This document shows, piece after piece, positions 18,989 to 30,760 of a stretch of 64,000 nucleotides of DNA. Position 1 is the stretch's first letter. The number at the start of each line of letters is the position of its first letter. The position numbers were made by a program, and so were the translations under genes. Under the pieces are notes generated by a model. That model made no database searches and was not told where the DNA came from. It saw only the letters and a program-made list of their open reading frames with translations. Location: NCBI RefSeq assembly GCF_010667645.1, contig NZ_WHZV01000009.1:31910-95909 (forward strand). Direction: 5' to 3'. The stretch comes from Bifidobacterium platyrrhinorum (GTDB lineage Bacteria; Actinomycetota; Actinomycetes; Actinomycetales; Bifidobacteriaceae).

Positions 18989-21172
18989 ATGATCGAATCG
19001 GCGGCGAGCAGGCTTGCGGCGGAACTGGTGGCGCGACGCGAAGGAATCAACCGCGAACTGAGCCGCAACGGCGTACGGTTCGGCGTGTACAAGGACGGCG
19101 TGTACAAGGACCGCCTGTTCCCCTACGATCCGATCCCGCGCATCATCGAATCCGACGAGTTCGACGAACTGGAGGCGGGCCTCAAGCAACGCGTCAACGC
19201 GCTGAACGCCTACCTCAAGGACATCTACTCCGACAAGCGCATCATCCATGACGGCGTCGTGCCCGAGGAGTTCGTGTACACGTCGGCCGGCTACTACCCG
19301 CAGGTCAACGGCGTGACGCCTCCCGGCGGCGTGTTCGCGCACATCGCCGGCGAGGATCTCGTGCAGGGCGAGGACGGACGCTGGTGGGTGCTCGAGGACA
19401 ACCTGCGCATCCCGTCGGGCGCCAGCTACCCGCTGTTCGCGCGCGACATCGAACGCCGCACCAACCCGCGCCTGTTCCGTGAGATCCACGTGCGCGACAA
19501 CCGCGACTACCCGCGTCTGCTGCGCAAGTCGATGGACTTCGTCTCCACCGAAGGCATCGCCGTGGTGCTCACGCCGGGACGCTACAACTCCGCGTTCTTC
19601 GAGCACGCGTACCTGGCGGAGAAGACCGGGGCGACGCTCGCCTTCCCCGAGGACCTCGAAGTCGTCGAGAACAAGCTGTTCTTCCTTGACTACGCGGGCA
19701 ACCGCCATCGCGTCGGCGTCGTCTACCGCCGACTCGCCGACGACTTCCTCGACCCGTTCGCGTTCAACCCCGATTCGGTGATCGGCGTGCCGGGCCTCCT
19801 GTCCGCCTACCGAGCCGGCAACGTGGCGATCGTCAACGCGCCCGGCAACGGCGCCGCCGACGACAAGGCCATCTACTACTTCGTGCCGCGCATGATCAGG
19901 TACTACCTCAACGAGGAACCGATCCTGCACAATGCGCCCACCTACATGCCGATGTTCGAGAAGGACCGCAGGGAGGTCCTCGACCGCATGGGCGAGCTCG
20001 TCATCAAGGACGTGGCGGAGGCCGGCGGCTACGGCGTGGTCTTCGGACGCGACCTCGACAAGGCGAAGCGCGAGGAGCTCGCCGACAGGATCAAGACCGA
20101 TCCGCGCCGGTTCATCGCGCAGGAGATCATCCAGTTCCGCGACATCGACGTGGTCGACCCGGCCACGGGGGAGAGGAGCCCCCGCAAGTGCGACCTGCGC
20201 GCGTTCGTCGTGACCGGGCAGAACACGCATGTGTGGTATTCGGGCCTGACCCGCTACTCGTCGGTGCCCGGCCAGATGATCGTCAATTCCTCGCAGGGCG
20301 GCGGCTTCAAGGACACGTGGGTGCTCGCCCCGTCCGACGGCAGCAAGGGCTTCGCGCGTGGTTCGGAGATCGAATCGGTGAGCCTCATGCCGCACGCGCG
20401 CAAGCACGCATTGCAGCTCGTCACCGCCTCCAAGGCGGACAACCTGTACTGGCTGGGCCGTTACACCGAACGCGCGTTCACCACGCTCGTCCAGTTCTTC
20501 CCGTTCTACGACCGCGTGATGGACGAGAACCCGGACGCGTTCCGTCCGTTCGCCCGGGCGCTCGACCTTCCGGAGGACTTCGAGGACTTCGACACGTTCA
20601 TCCACTCGTTCCTGTACGACGGCACGAACCCGGATTCGGTGCGTTCCGCCATCGTCTCCGCGTTCAACAACGCGGTGATCCTGCGCCCGGAACTGAGCTC
20701 GCGTCTGCTGCAGTACGTGGAGCTCGCGATGACGAACATCACCGACGCGGCCGAACGCTCCGCCAGCTCGGAGGACATCTACACGCAGCGCGACGTGGCC
20801 GACGACATGCTCGCCTTCTGGGGCGGCATCGAGAATTCCGCCGCCGACATGACGCTCAAGGCGTTCATCTTCATCGGCAAGTACATCGAGCGCATCGACC
20901 TGTACACGCGCTTCGGCATGCCGATGACGGAGATGGAGGCCCCCCTGCGCAAGCTCGAGACCTATGCGCACGCGCTGGACGGCATGCCTCTGCCGCAGTG
21001 CTTCGCCGAGGGCGTGAGCTGGCTGCTCGGCCAGCTGCCGCAGCGAGGATACCCGGAGCTCAACGGGCGTCTGCAGGAGTTCCTGAGCGATTTCGGCCGT
21101 CGGTCCATCCAGGGCGACCACAAGGACGGCGGCTCACTGAACTCGATGAACATGGACGCGCGCCGACCGTGA
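18989..21172 (+). CDS. Circularly permuted type-2 ATP-grasp fused to alpha-E domain
   Basis: Predicted amide-bond ligase of 727 residues. Residues about 1-468 form a circularly permuted ATP-grasp domain (COG2308-like), with the conserved LEDNLRIPSGASYPLF and QEIIQFRDIDVVDPATGER motifs. From about residue 475 an alpha-E helical domain follows (ADNLYWLGRYTERAFTT near 482), normally encoded by a separate gene. ATG 18989 is set by AAGGAAAG eight bases upstream. Comparative work on such families predicts peptide or small amide synthesis; the substrate is unknown. The partner transglutaminase-like gene starts 60 bases downstream. Confidence 0.85.
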   Translation: MIESAASRLAAELVARREGINRELSRNGVRFGVYKDGVYKDRLFPYDPIPRIIESDEFDELEAGLKQRVNALNAYLKDIYSDKRIIHDGVVPEEFVYTSAGYYPQVNGVTPPGGVFAHIAGEDLVQGEDGRWWVLEDNLRIPSGASYPLFARDIERRTNPRLFREIHVRDNRDYPRLLRKSMDFVSTEGIAVVLTPGRYNSAFFEHAYLAEKTGATLAFPEDLEVVENKLFFLDYAGNRHRVGVVYRRLADDFLDPFAFNPDSVIGVPGLLSAYRAGNVAIVNAPGNGAADDKAIYYFVPRMIRYYLNEEPILHNAPTYMPMFEKDRREVLDRMGELVIKDVAEAGGYGVVFGRDLDKAKREELADRIKTDPRRFIAQEIIQFRDIDVVDPATGERSPRKCDLRAFVVTGQNTHVWYSGLTRYSSVPGQMIVNSSQGGGFKDTWVLAPSDGSKGFARGSEIESVSLMPHARKHALQLVTASKADNLYWLGRYTERAFTTLVQFFPFYDRVMDENPDAFRPFARALDLPEDFEDFDTFIHSFLYDGTNPDSVRSAIVSAFNNAVILRPELSSRLLQYVELAMTNITDAAERSASSEDIYTQRDVADDMLAFWGGIENSAADMTLKAFIFIGKYIERIDLYTRFGMPMTEMEAPLRKLETYAHALDGMPLPQCFAEGVSWLLGQLPQRGYPELNGRLQEFLSDFGRRSIQGDHKDGGSLNSMNMDARRP

Positions 21173-21232
21173 CGGGGCTCACACTGGTAAGGTGGGAAGG
21201 AAGTATGTGTCCACTTTCCCGGAGCCCGAAGC

Positions 21233-22033
21233 ATGAAGAAACTGGTGTTTGATTATGAGATGAAGCTCAGCTTCAGCTCGCCGGTCACGGACCATCGCTT
21301 CCAGCTGCGGTGCATCCCCGCCACCGGCCCGCGCCAGCAGGTCGTGGACGTGGAGATCGACATCGAGCCGGATGTGGATCTGGAGACCACCATCGATTCG
21401 TTCGATTCGGTGGTGAAGACCGGCTACATCCCCGAACCGCACGACGTGTTCAACTACAAGGTGACGGGCATCGCGTTCGTGGACAACGCGCACATCAAGC
21501 CGGAGATCTACAAGCCGCTGTACCGTTTCGACTCCGCGCTGACCATCCCGGGGCCCGCGGTCGAGGCGCTGACGGCCGTGTGCCGCGGCCGTCTCGCCGC
21601 GCTGCCGGACAGCGCCTCGCCGATCGACAAGGCGCGCGAGATCATGGACGAGGTGTTCCGCGCGTTCGTGTACACGCCCGGTTCCACGACGATCCGCACC
21701 ACCGCCGAGCAGGCGTTGGAGCAGCGCAAGGGCGTGTGCCAGGACTACGCGCACGTGATGCTGTCCGTGGCGCGCCACTGCGGTCTCATCGCGCGCTACA
21801 TCGCGGGGCTCCTGGGCGGCGAGGGCGCCACGCACGCGTGGGTGGAGATCTACCACAACGGCCGGTGGATCGGCCTCGACCCGACCCACAACCGCATGGT
21901 CGACGACAACTACATCACCATCGCGCACGGGCGCGACTACCGCGACTGCATGCTCGACATCGGCATCTTCTCCGGATACAACGTCCAGCAGAGCCAGTGG
22001 GTCAACGCCTCGGTGCACGAGCAGGCGTTGTAG
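21233..22033 (+). CDS. Transglutaminase-like cysteine protease/amidase partner
   Basis: 266-residue cytoplasmic protein with no signal peptide. An N-terminal beta domain (about 1-110) resembles the bacterial transglutaminase N-terminal region; the papain-like core carries the catalytic triad Cys169 (KGVCQDYAHV), His201 (ATHAWVEIY) and Asp216 (GLDPTHN). Families of this type commonly sit beside circularly permuted ATP-grasp and alpha-E genes, as here, and may cleave the amide product or process a peptide-tagged protein. No peptidase of the Anbu proteasome-like type is nearby. Confidence 0.87.
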   Translation: MKKLVFDYEMKLSFSSPVTDHRFQLRCIPATGPRQQVVDVEIDIEPDVDLETTIDSFDSVVKTGYIPEPHDVFNYKVTGIAFVDNAHIKPEIYKPLYRFDSALTIPGPAVEALTAVCRGRLAALPDSASPIDKAREIMDEVFRAFVYTPGSTTIRTTAEQALEQRKGVCQDYAHVMLSVARHCGLIARYIAGLLGGEGATHAWVEIYHNGRWIGLDPTHNRMVDDNYITIAHGRDYRDCMLDIGIFSGYNVQQSQWVNASVHEQAL

Positions 22034-22093
22034 CGGGCCGCGCGCTACGCCCGTCGCCCCATGGCCGCCCGCCGCCCCGTGCGACGCGCCCGG

Positions 22094-22121
22094 TTGCGTA
22101 TTCCGCGATCAGGGTTATAAT
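22094..22121 (+). promoter_or_regulatory. Promoter of tRNA-Ser(CGA)
   Basis: TTGCGT (22094-22099), a 16-base spacer and a perfect TATAAT (22116-22121) lie 28 bases before the mature tRNA 5' end. Confidence 0.8.
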
Positions 22122-22149
22122 GAACAGGTTGCGTTTTCACGCGACGAAT

Positions 22150-22235
22150 GGATGAATGTCCGAGCGGTCTAAGGAGCACGCCTCGAAAGCGTGTGAGGGC
22201 GAACCCCTCCGCGAGTTCGAATCTCGCTTCATCCG
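22150..22235 (+). tRNA. tRNA-Ser(CGA)
   Basis: Class II tRNA of 86 bases with acceptor stem GGATGAA/TTCATCC, discriminator G, a long variable arm (about 22195-22207) and TTCGAAT in the T loop. The anticodon loop CTCGAAA gives anticodon CGA, reading UCG serine codons. CCA is not encoded. It has its own promoter and terminator. Confidence 0.95.
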
Positions 22236-22241
22236 CGATGC

Positions 22242-22271
22242 AAGGGCTTCGGGTGATCCCGGAGCCCTTTT
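22242..22271 (+). terminator. Terminator of tRNA-Ser(CGA)
   Basis: AAGGGCTTCGGG (22242-22253) pairs with CCCGGAGCCCTT (22258-22269), one wobble, with a four-base loop and a short T-run. Confidence 0.85.
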
Positions 22272-22347
22272 CGTATATTCCGCATGTCACGTATGCCGGG
22301 CCCGTGATGCATCGATGCCGTTCCGGCACCCGATACGGCCCGGCCCG

Positions 22348-23268
22348 TCAGTCGAACAGGAGCGCGTCGGCGGTGGGGTAGCCGAGCTCCATGGCGTGCC
22401 ATGCCCGGGCGGAGGCCATGCGGGCCAGCCAGTCGAGGGATTTCGTCGAGGCGGCGACGGCCTTGGTGGGGGAGGAGCCGGTGACGGCGTCGTCCGATGC
22501 CGCGGAACCGCCTGCCGCATCCGCGTCGGCGTCCTCGTCGCCGCCCAACGCGTCGAGATAGGCGCGGGCGCAGTTCATCTCGATGACGGCCACCGTGTTC
22601 GCCGTCACGCCGGTCGCCGGGTCGGCGATCACGTCGGGGTGGGCGATGAGCCGGTCGACCGCATACACCTTCCTGCGCGGGTCCTTGTCCGATCCGGACA
22701 GCGAGAACAGCCGCTGGGCCGCGGTCTTGTGGTTGTCGGAGGCGGACAGCGTGGCGTTCGCGACTCCGCGCGCGGCGAGCACCTCGAGACCGAACCCGGC
22801 CCGGTCCTCCGCCAGCGACATCGCGTCGAGCGCGTCCCGGTCGACGTCGAGGTGCACGACCTCGCCGTAGTCGACGGACGACGGCGTCGGCGTATCGGGC
22901 GCGCCGAGCCGGGTGCCGAGCGTCTGCGCCCGGTACGACGCCTGCGCCGAGCGCATCGCGCCCTCGGCGAAGCGCGAAGTGCAGGAGGAGGCGACGGTGA
23001 TCCACGCGTCGGCCGCCGTGCGCGCGGCCAGATAACGCATCATCAGCGGGCTCGACGCGGCCGCGGCGCCGCTGCCGGCCGAAGCGGACAGGTAGGCGCT
23101 CTCGCAGGTGCCGGGTTTCGAGGCGTCCGCGTTGAGCGATTCGAGATGCGGCGCCGTGCATCCCGCGAGCGACAGGGCCATCGCGACGGCCGCGGCCGAC
23201 GCGACGAGGCGGGGCGCGAGGCGAGACGGCGCGGCTGCGCCCACGGCTGAATCCCGAAGTGTCTGCAT
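22348..23268 (-). CDS. Uncharacterised lipoprotein
   Basis: 306-residue exported protein with a twin-polar then hydrophobic leader and lipobox LSLAGC (Cys37 becomes the lipidated N-terminus). The mature part is rich in Ala, Asp and Ser, probably helical, with an acidic low-complexity segment near residues 245-262 (GGDEDADADAAGGSA). No family was recognised. TACTCT lies eight bases before the ATG on the coding strand. It is divergent from nusA, in the position where rimP stands in many genomes. Confidence 0.7.
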   Translation of the reverse strand: MQTLRDSAVGAAAPSRLAPRLVASAAAVAMALSLAGCTAPHLESLNADASKPGTCESAYLSASAGSGAAAASSPLMMRYLAARTAADAWITVASSCTSRFAEGAMRSAQASYRAQTLGTRLGAPDTPTPSSVDYGEVVHLDVDRDALDAMSLAEDRAGFGLEVLAARGVANATLSASDNHKTAAQRLFSLSGSDKDPRRKVYAVDRLIAHPDVIADPATGVTANTVAVIEMNCARAYLDALGGDEDADADAAGGSAASDDAVTGSSPTKAVAASTKSLDWLARMASARAWHAMELGYPTADALLFD

Positions 23269-23347
23269 AAAACAGTAGAGTAGACACCGACTATGACCAT
23301 ATGGGCCCTAGCGCCGTATAACTGAACCCAAGGGAGGTCTTGCGACA

Positions 23348-24376
23348 ATGGAACTGGACCTGGCAGGAATGCACAAGCTCGCAGCCGAGCAAGGAATCGA
23401 CCCGGAGGCGCTCGACGGGGCGCTCGCTGAGGCGCTGCGCCTCGCCTATCTCAAGACCCCGCATGCGGCGAAGCACGCCCGCGTCGAGCTTGACGACCGC
23501 GCCGGCACGTTCACCGTGTGGGCGGCCGACGAGATTCCGGGCACGCCCACCGAGGAGGACCCCCACCCGGCCCCCACGCTCGGCGAGGAATACGACGACA
23601 CCCCGAAGGACTTCGGCCGTCTCGCCGCGGCGACCGCGCGCCAGGTCATCACCCAGCTGTTCCGCCGTGCGGAGGACGAACGCGTGTTCGGCGCGTTCTC
23701 CGGCCAGAAGGGCAAGCTCATCACCGGCATCGTCCAGCAGGATGTGAAGGACCCCTCCAACGTGCACATCGCCGTCGGGGACGTCGAGGCCATCCTGCCC
23801 CGCCGCGAGCAGGTGCCGGGCGAGCGCTACCGCCACGGCGAGCGTCTGCGCGTCTACGTCGTCAACGTGGGCCGCGGCCTCAAGGGCCCGGAGATCATCG
23901 TCTCCCGCTCCCACCCGGAACTGGTGCGCAAGCTGTTCGAGCGCGAGGTGCCGGAGCTCGTGTCCGGCGCCGTGTCGATCATGGCGATCGCCCGCGAGGC
24001 GGGCGCCCGCACCAAGATCGCGGTCAAGGCCAACACCGATGGCGTGAACCCGAAGGGCGCGCTCATCGGCCCCGGCGGCGCCCGCGTGCGCGCCGTGATG
24101 GAGAACCTCGGACCGGAGAAGATCGACATCGTCGACTACTCCGACGATCCGGCCAAGTTCGTCGCCTCCGCCCTGAGCCCGGCCGTCGCGACCGGCGTGC
24201 AGGTGATCAGCGAGAAGAACAAGACCGCCATCGCCTTCATCCATGACGACCAGCTGTCGCTGGCCATCGGCAAGGAGGGCCAGAACGCGCGTCTGGCCGC
24301 CAAGCTCACCGGTTGGAAGATCGGCATCGAGTCCGCCGAGGCCCACGCCAAGAAGGTCGCCGAACAGGGCCAGTGA
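23348..24376 (+). CDS. nusA: Transcription termination/antitermination factor NusA
   Basis: 342-residue RNA polymerase-associated factor. The N-terminal domain ([34 protein letters not shown]) binds polymerase, followed by an S1 domain near 120-190 and two KH domains with [26 protein letters not shown] near 236. The C-terminal acidic repeats of enteric NusA are absent, as usual in actinobacteria. AGGGAGG at about 23331-23337 is the ribosome-binding site. infB lies 180 bases downstream. Confidence 0.96.
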   Translation: MELDLAGMHKLAAEQGIDPEALDGALAEALRLAYLKTPHAAKHARVELDDRAGTFTVWAADEIPGTPTEEDPHPAPTLGEEYDDTPKDFGRLAAATARQVITQLFRRAEDERVFGAFSGQKGKLITGIVQQDVKDPSNVHIAVGDVEAILPRREQVPGERYRHGERLRVYVVNVGRGLKGPEIIVSRSHPELVRKLFEREVPELVSGAVSIMAIAREAGARTKIAVKANTDGVNPKGALIGPGGARVRAVMENLGPEKIDIVDYSDDPAKFVASALSPAVATGVQVISEKNKTAIAFIHDDQLSLAIGKEGQNARLAAKLTGWKIGIESAEAHAKKVAEQGQ

Positions 24377-24555
24377 ACGTTTCGCGCCCGGCGTGCCCAC
24401 ATCCAGCGTACTGAGTATGCTTGGTGCGGTATGCCGGGCGTAAGCATGCCCGGCCGAAGAACGAGGAATACACGATCATGGTCGCACGATGAACAGGCTC
24501 GTCGTCTTCGATATTTGACCGCGCCGACGCGTGGTCGCAGATAGGAGAACAAGTA

Positions 24556-27453
<2,898 letters not shown>

Positions 27454-27487
27454 TGCAGGCAACCGCCTCACCCAGGTGAGGCCCGGC

Positions 27488-27532
27488 CCCCTCCGACGAG
27501 GGGACTGTCATCCCAGGATGACTGGGGGAGGG
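27488..27532 (-). repeat. Dispersed imperfect palindrome, copy B
   Basis: Reverse-strand copy of the 45-base element at 2324-2368: outer CCCTC/GAGGG-type arms, an inner GTCATCC/GGATGAC stem and the shared ACAG..CCTCGTC.GAGGG end. It is followed at 27535-27590 by further hairpins (CGACGG/CCGTCG and CCGGC/GCCGG), so the whole infB-rbfA gap is structured. Confidence 0.6.
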
Positions 27533-27624
27533 ATCGACGGCGGTTCCGTCGGTCCCTCCCCTACCCGGCGATGCCGGGAGCCCCGCTCCCGAGAGGGGGC
27601 CGAGTCATATGAAAGGACTTTCCC

Positions 27625-28155
27625 ATGGCAGGAACCAACCCCCGTGCGGCACGCATCGCGGCCCTGATCCAGCGCGTCATCGCCTCCTCCATCGAGCGCG
27701 AACTGCATGACAAGCGACTGGCGAACATCACCATCACCGAAGTGCGCGTGACCAACGACCTGCAGATCGCCAAGGTGTACTGGACCCAGTACGGCCATGA
27801 GGGCAAGGAGACGGGCGAGCGCAAGCGCGCCCAGCAGGCCCTCGACCAGGCCAAGGGCCATCTGCGCAAGCTCGTCGGCCACAAGGCCGGCCTGCGCCTC
27901 ACCCCGCAGCTGCAGTTCGTGTTCGACGAGGTGCCCGGCGAGGCCCACGAGATCGAGGACATCCTCGCCATCGCGCGCAAGCGCGACGAGGAGCTCGCCA
28001 AGGCCCGCGCCACCGCCCAGTACGCCGGCGACGCCGACCCGTACAAGCACGACGACGAGGCCGAGGACGCCTCCGGCGACGGCTTCGGCGATGACGACGC
28101 CGATTTCGACGATATGGACGATTTCGACGTCTCCGATGAAGCCGCGCATGAGTGA
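27625..28155 (+). CDS. rbfA: Ribosome-binding factor A
   Basis: 30S maturation factor acting on helix 1 of 16S rRNA. 176 residues: the KH-type core is about 120 residues (AARIAALIQRVIASSIEREL, then LQIAKVYWTQYG), followed by a long acidic tail (DDDADFDDMDDFDVSDEAA). AAAGGACTTTCCC precedes ATG 27625. Its last eight bases overlap truB, suggesting coupled translation. Confidence 0.95.
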   Translation: MAGTNPRAARIAALIQRVIASSIERELHDKRLANITITEVRVTNDLQIAKVYWTQYGHEGKETGERKRAQQALDQAKGHLRKLVGHKAGLRLTPQLQFVFDEVPGEAHEIEDILAIARKRDEELAKARATAQYAGDADPYKHDDEAEDASGDGFGDDDADFDDMDDFDVSDEAAHE

Positions 28156-29296
28156 CGGCCTGATCATCGTCGACAAGCCGCAGGGTGTGACCAGCTTCGA
28201 CGCGGTCGCCGCCGTGCGCGGCGCATTGCGCACGAAGAAGGTCGGCCACGCCGGCACGCTCGACCCGATGGCCACGGGCATGCTGGTCATCGGGTTCGGA
28301 CGCGCCACGCGTCTGCTGCAGTACATCGTCGAACACGACAAGACCTATGAGGCGACGATCCGCCTCGGCGCCGGCACCACCACCGACGACGCCGAAGGCG
28401 AACTCATCCGGTTCCCGTCCGGTGAAGGGAGCCGGGCCGTGCCGCCGGACCGGGCTCGCATCGAGGCGATGATCGCCGAGCGGTTCCTCGGCGACATCGA
28501 ACAGGTGCCGAACACGTTCTCCGCCATCAAGATCAACGGACAGCGCGCCTACGACCTCGCCCGCGAAGGCAGGGACGTCGAACTCAAGGCGCGTCCGGTG
28601 CATATCGCCGACTTCTCCGTGCTCGACGTGCGCGCCGGCGTCGCGTCCGTCTCATCCACGACGGCGCCGCTGGAACCCGGCGACGCGACGGCCCGCATGG
28701 ACCACAGGGACCGCGACGCGACGGCGGACCCCGCGCGCATCCCCGTCGTCGACGTGGACGTGCGCGTCAGCTGCTCGTCCGGCACCTACATCCGCGCGCT
28801 GGCCCGAGACCTGGGCGCGGCCCTCGGCACGGGCGGCTACCTGACGCGTCTGCGCCGCACCCGGGTGGGACGGTTCGCCCTCGCGGACGACCGTTCCGGT
28901 CTCGCCGCCGACGTCGCGACGCAGGGCGTGCACGCCATCGCCGCGCATGCGGAGCCGAGGACCTTCACCAACCGCGACGGCGAGACCGTCACCCGCAACC
29001 GTTGCGTATTGGACACGCCGGACGGATTGTCCGGCGACGAACGCGGGGACTGGCTGCGTGCCCGCGCCATCGGCATGGACGCGGCGGCGCGCGGCGCATT
29101 GCCGGTCGTGGAGGTCACGGCCGCCGACGCCGCCGAGCTGCGGTTCGGCCGCCGCCTCGAACGGGAGATGCGCAGGGGCGTGCCCGCGGCGGCCATCGTG
29201 CCCGCGCACGACGGCCTTCCCGGCGACGTGGTCGCGATCGTGGAGCGGGCGAACGCCCACCAGATCAAACCGGTCACCGTATTCCCGGCGCAATAG
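28148..29296 (+). CDS. truB: tRNA pseudouridine(55) synthase TruB
   Basis: Makes the universal pseudouridine 55 in the tRNA T loop. 382 residues, longer than the roughly 300 of many homologues. GHAGTLDPMATG carries catalytic Asp39; GSGTYIRALARDLG-like SCSSGTYIRALARDLGAAL is near residue 210. A low-similarity insert around 170-195 (SSTTAPLEPGDATARMDHRD) adds length. The start overlaps rbfA by eight bases; upstream frame extension is antisense-like low complexity within rbfA and is rejected. Confidence 0.95.
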   Translation: MSDGLIIVDKPQGVTSFDAVAAVRGALRTKKVGHAGTLDPMATGMLVIGFGRATRLLQYIVEHDKTYEATIRLGAGTTTDDAEGELIRFPSGEGSRAVPPDRARIEAMIAERFLGDIEQVPNTFSAIKINGQRAYDLAREGRDVELKARPVHIADFSVLDVRAGVASVSSTTAPLEPGDATARMDHRDRDATADPARIPVVDVDVRVSCSSGTYIRALARDLGAALGTGGYLTRLRRTRVGRFALADDRSGLAADVATQGVHAIAAHAEPRTFTNRDGETVTRNRCVLDTPDGLSGDERGDWLRARAIGMDAAARGALPVVEVTAADAAELRFGRRLEREMRRGVPAAAIVPAHDGLPGDVVAIVERANAHQIKPVTVFPAQ

Positions 29297-29318
29297 GGGA
29301 CGTGCGGCGCCGGCATCC

Positions 29319-29357
29319 GGTGCCGGTGCCTGGTGCCGGTGCCTGGTGCCGGTGTCG
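29319..29357 (+). repeat. Three tandem 13-bp repeats before ribF
   Basis: GGTGCCGGTGCCT is repeated perfectly twice (29319-29331, 29332-29344) with a third, imperfect unit (29345-29357). It lies in the 237-base truB-ribF spacer, which otherwise holds a TAGAGT -10-like hexamer near 29431. Confidence 0.8.
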
Positions 29358-29533
29358 GGCGCCGTAACGGTCGCCATGACGGCCCGTCCTTCACGGCGGG
29401 CGAACCGCCGGACCCTCATAGCGGGGTGTTGCTAGAGTGGACGCGGCGAAAACGCGTATGCGGGCGCGGCACCCCGCGCCTTGTCCATGCGCCGTCGCGC
29501 ATGGACCGGATTTCCAGACCCTCAAGGACGGCA

Positions 29534-30658
29534 ATGAACATCACCTACCTGACCCCGGACGAGAACGGCGACGTGGAATGGCCCGCCTTCGACAACGACA
29601 AGCGTTCCGTCGTCACGCTCGGCGCGTTCGACGGCATGCATCTGGGCCATCGCGCGGTGATCGACCGCGTCGTCGAACTCGCGAAGAAGCATGACGCGTT
29701 CTCCATCGTGATTCTGTTCGACCCGCGTCCCGCGTTCGTGCACGCGTGGGCGAACGCGCACGACGGTGCGGAACCCGGTCCGGACATCATCGACGCGAAC
29801 GCGCTCAGCGGCGTGGACGACCGTCTCGCGTACATGGAGCGGGCCGGCGTCGAACATGTGCTCGTCGTGCGCTACACGCTGGCGTTCGCCGCGAAATCGT
29901 ACATCTTCTTCCTCGGCCGCCTGGTGGGCAAGATCGGCATGCGCACGCTCGTGCTCGGATCGGACGCCGCGATGGGCGCCGGCCGCAAGGGCGACGTGAA
30001 GGCGATCTCCAACCTGGCCGCCGGCGCGGGCGTGTTCGAACTCGACGTGGTCGATGACCGCGGCCCGGGCGAGGTGCGCATCCCGCGCGACTGGAAGCCC
30101 GAGATGCCCGCCGGGTGGGGCGAGCCCTCCGACCCGCTCGCGAACGCCACCAAGGCGGAACGCCGCGCCTGGAGCAAGAAGCACCAGGCCAGGCTGACCC
30201 GCGCATGGAGCTCGTCCAACGTGCGCTACCTGCTCGGCCACGGCCGCATCAGGGAGGCGAACGCGATCCTCGGCCGCATGCACAGCGTGATCGGCGAGGT
30301 CGTGCACGGCGAGGAACGCGGCCGCACCATCGGGTTCCCGACCGCGAACCTCGGCGAGGCCGTGACCGGCTACCTGCCGGTCGACGGCGTGTACGCCGGA
30401 TGGCTCGTCGACGGCGACGACCGCTGGCCCGCCGCCATCTCCATCGGCACCAAGCCGACCTTCAGCGAGAAGACCGGCCTCAACGAGCGCGTGGTCGAGG
30501 CGTACGCGATCACCGACGACTGGCTGGAACTCTACGGCCACAAGGTGCGCATCGAATTCGCGGGCTACCTGCGCCCGCAGGTGAAGTTCGACGGCGTCGA
30601 GGCCCTCAAGGAGGAACTCGCACGCAACGTCGAGGAGACCAAACACCTCACCGCCTGA
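29534..30658 (+). CDS. ribF: Bifunctional riboflavin kinase/FMN adenylyltransferase
   Basis: Makes FMN then FAD. 374 residues, longer than the usual 310-330. The adenylyltransferase motif GAFDGMHLGH is at residues 30-39 and the flavokinase motif GRTIGFPTANL at about 263-273. The extra length is a charged linker near 190-235 (PSDPLANATKAERRAWSKKH). The open frame extends upstream, but ATG 29534 gives a normal N-terminus. It ends about 100 bases before convergent radA. Confidence 0.95.
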   Translation: MNITYLTPDENGDVEWPAFDNDKRSVVTLGAFDGMHLGHRAVIDRVVELAKKHDAFSIVILFDPRPAFVHAWANAHDGAEPGPDIIDANALSGVDDRLAYMERAGVEHVLVVRYTLAFAAKSYIFFLGRLVGKIGMRTLVLGSDAAMGAGRKGDVKAISNLAAGAGVFELDVVDDRGPGEVRIPRDWKPEMPAGWGEPSDPLANATKAERRAWSKKHQARLTRAWSSSNVRYLLGHGRIREANAILGRMHSVIGEVVHGEERGRTIGFPTANLGEAVTGYLPVDGVYAGWLVDGDDRWPAAISIGTKPTFSEKTGLNERVVEAYAITDDWLELYGHKVRIEFAGYLRPQVKFDGVEALKEELARNVEETKHLTA

Positions 30659-30688
30659 CATCGTTGACGCTCGTCCGTCGATCGGCCG

Positions 30689-30760
30689 TATGGTCTCGCG
30701 CGGCTGCATGGTCTCGCGCGGGCATACGGTTTATATGGTTTCGCAAGGTCATACGGTCAT
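30689..30760. repeat. Degenerate direct repeats between ribF and radA
   Basis: The motif ATGGTYTCGC recurs three times (around 30690, 30708 and 30734), the latter two followed by CATACGGT. The last copy runs into the 3' end of radA. Function unknown; it may be decayed repeat DNA. Confidence 0.5.

Noticed and set aside
18707..21121. Very long open frame continuing upstream of truA on the minus strand, antisense to the ATP-grasp gene
   Set aside because: High-GC third-position bias opens antisense frames; the translation is Arg/His/Asp/Val-rich without domains, and the plus-strand protein is a clear family member.
24489..24518. Nine-codon ATG frame between nusA and infB
   Set aside because: Too short, no ribosome-binding site, no resemblance to ylxR, which often sits here.
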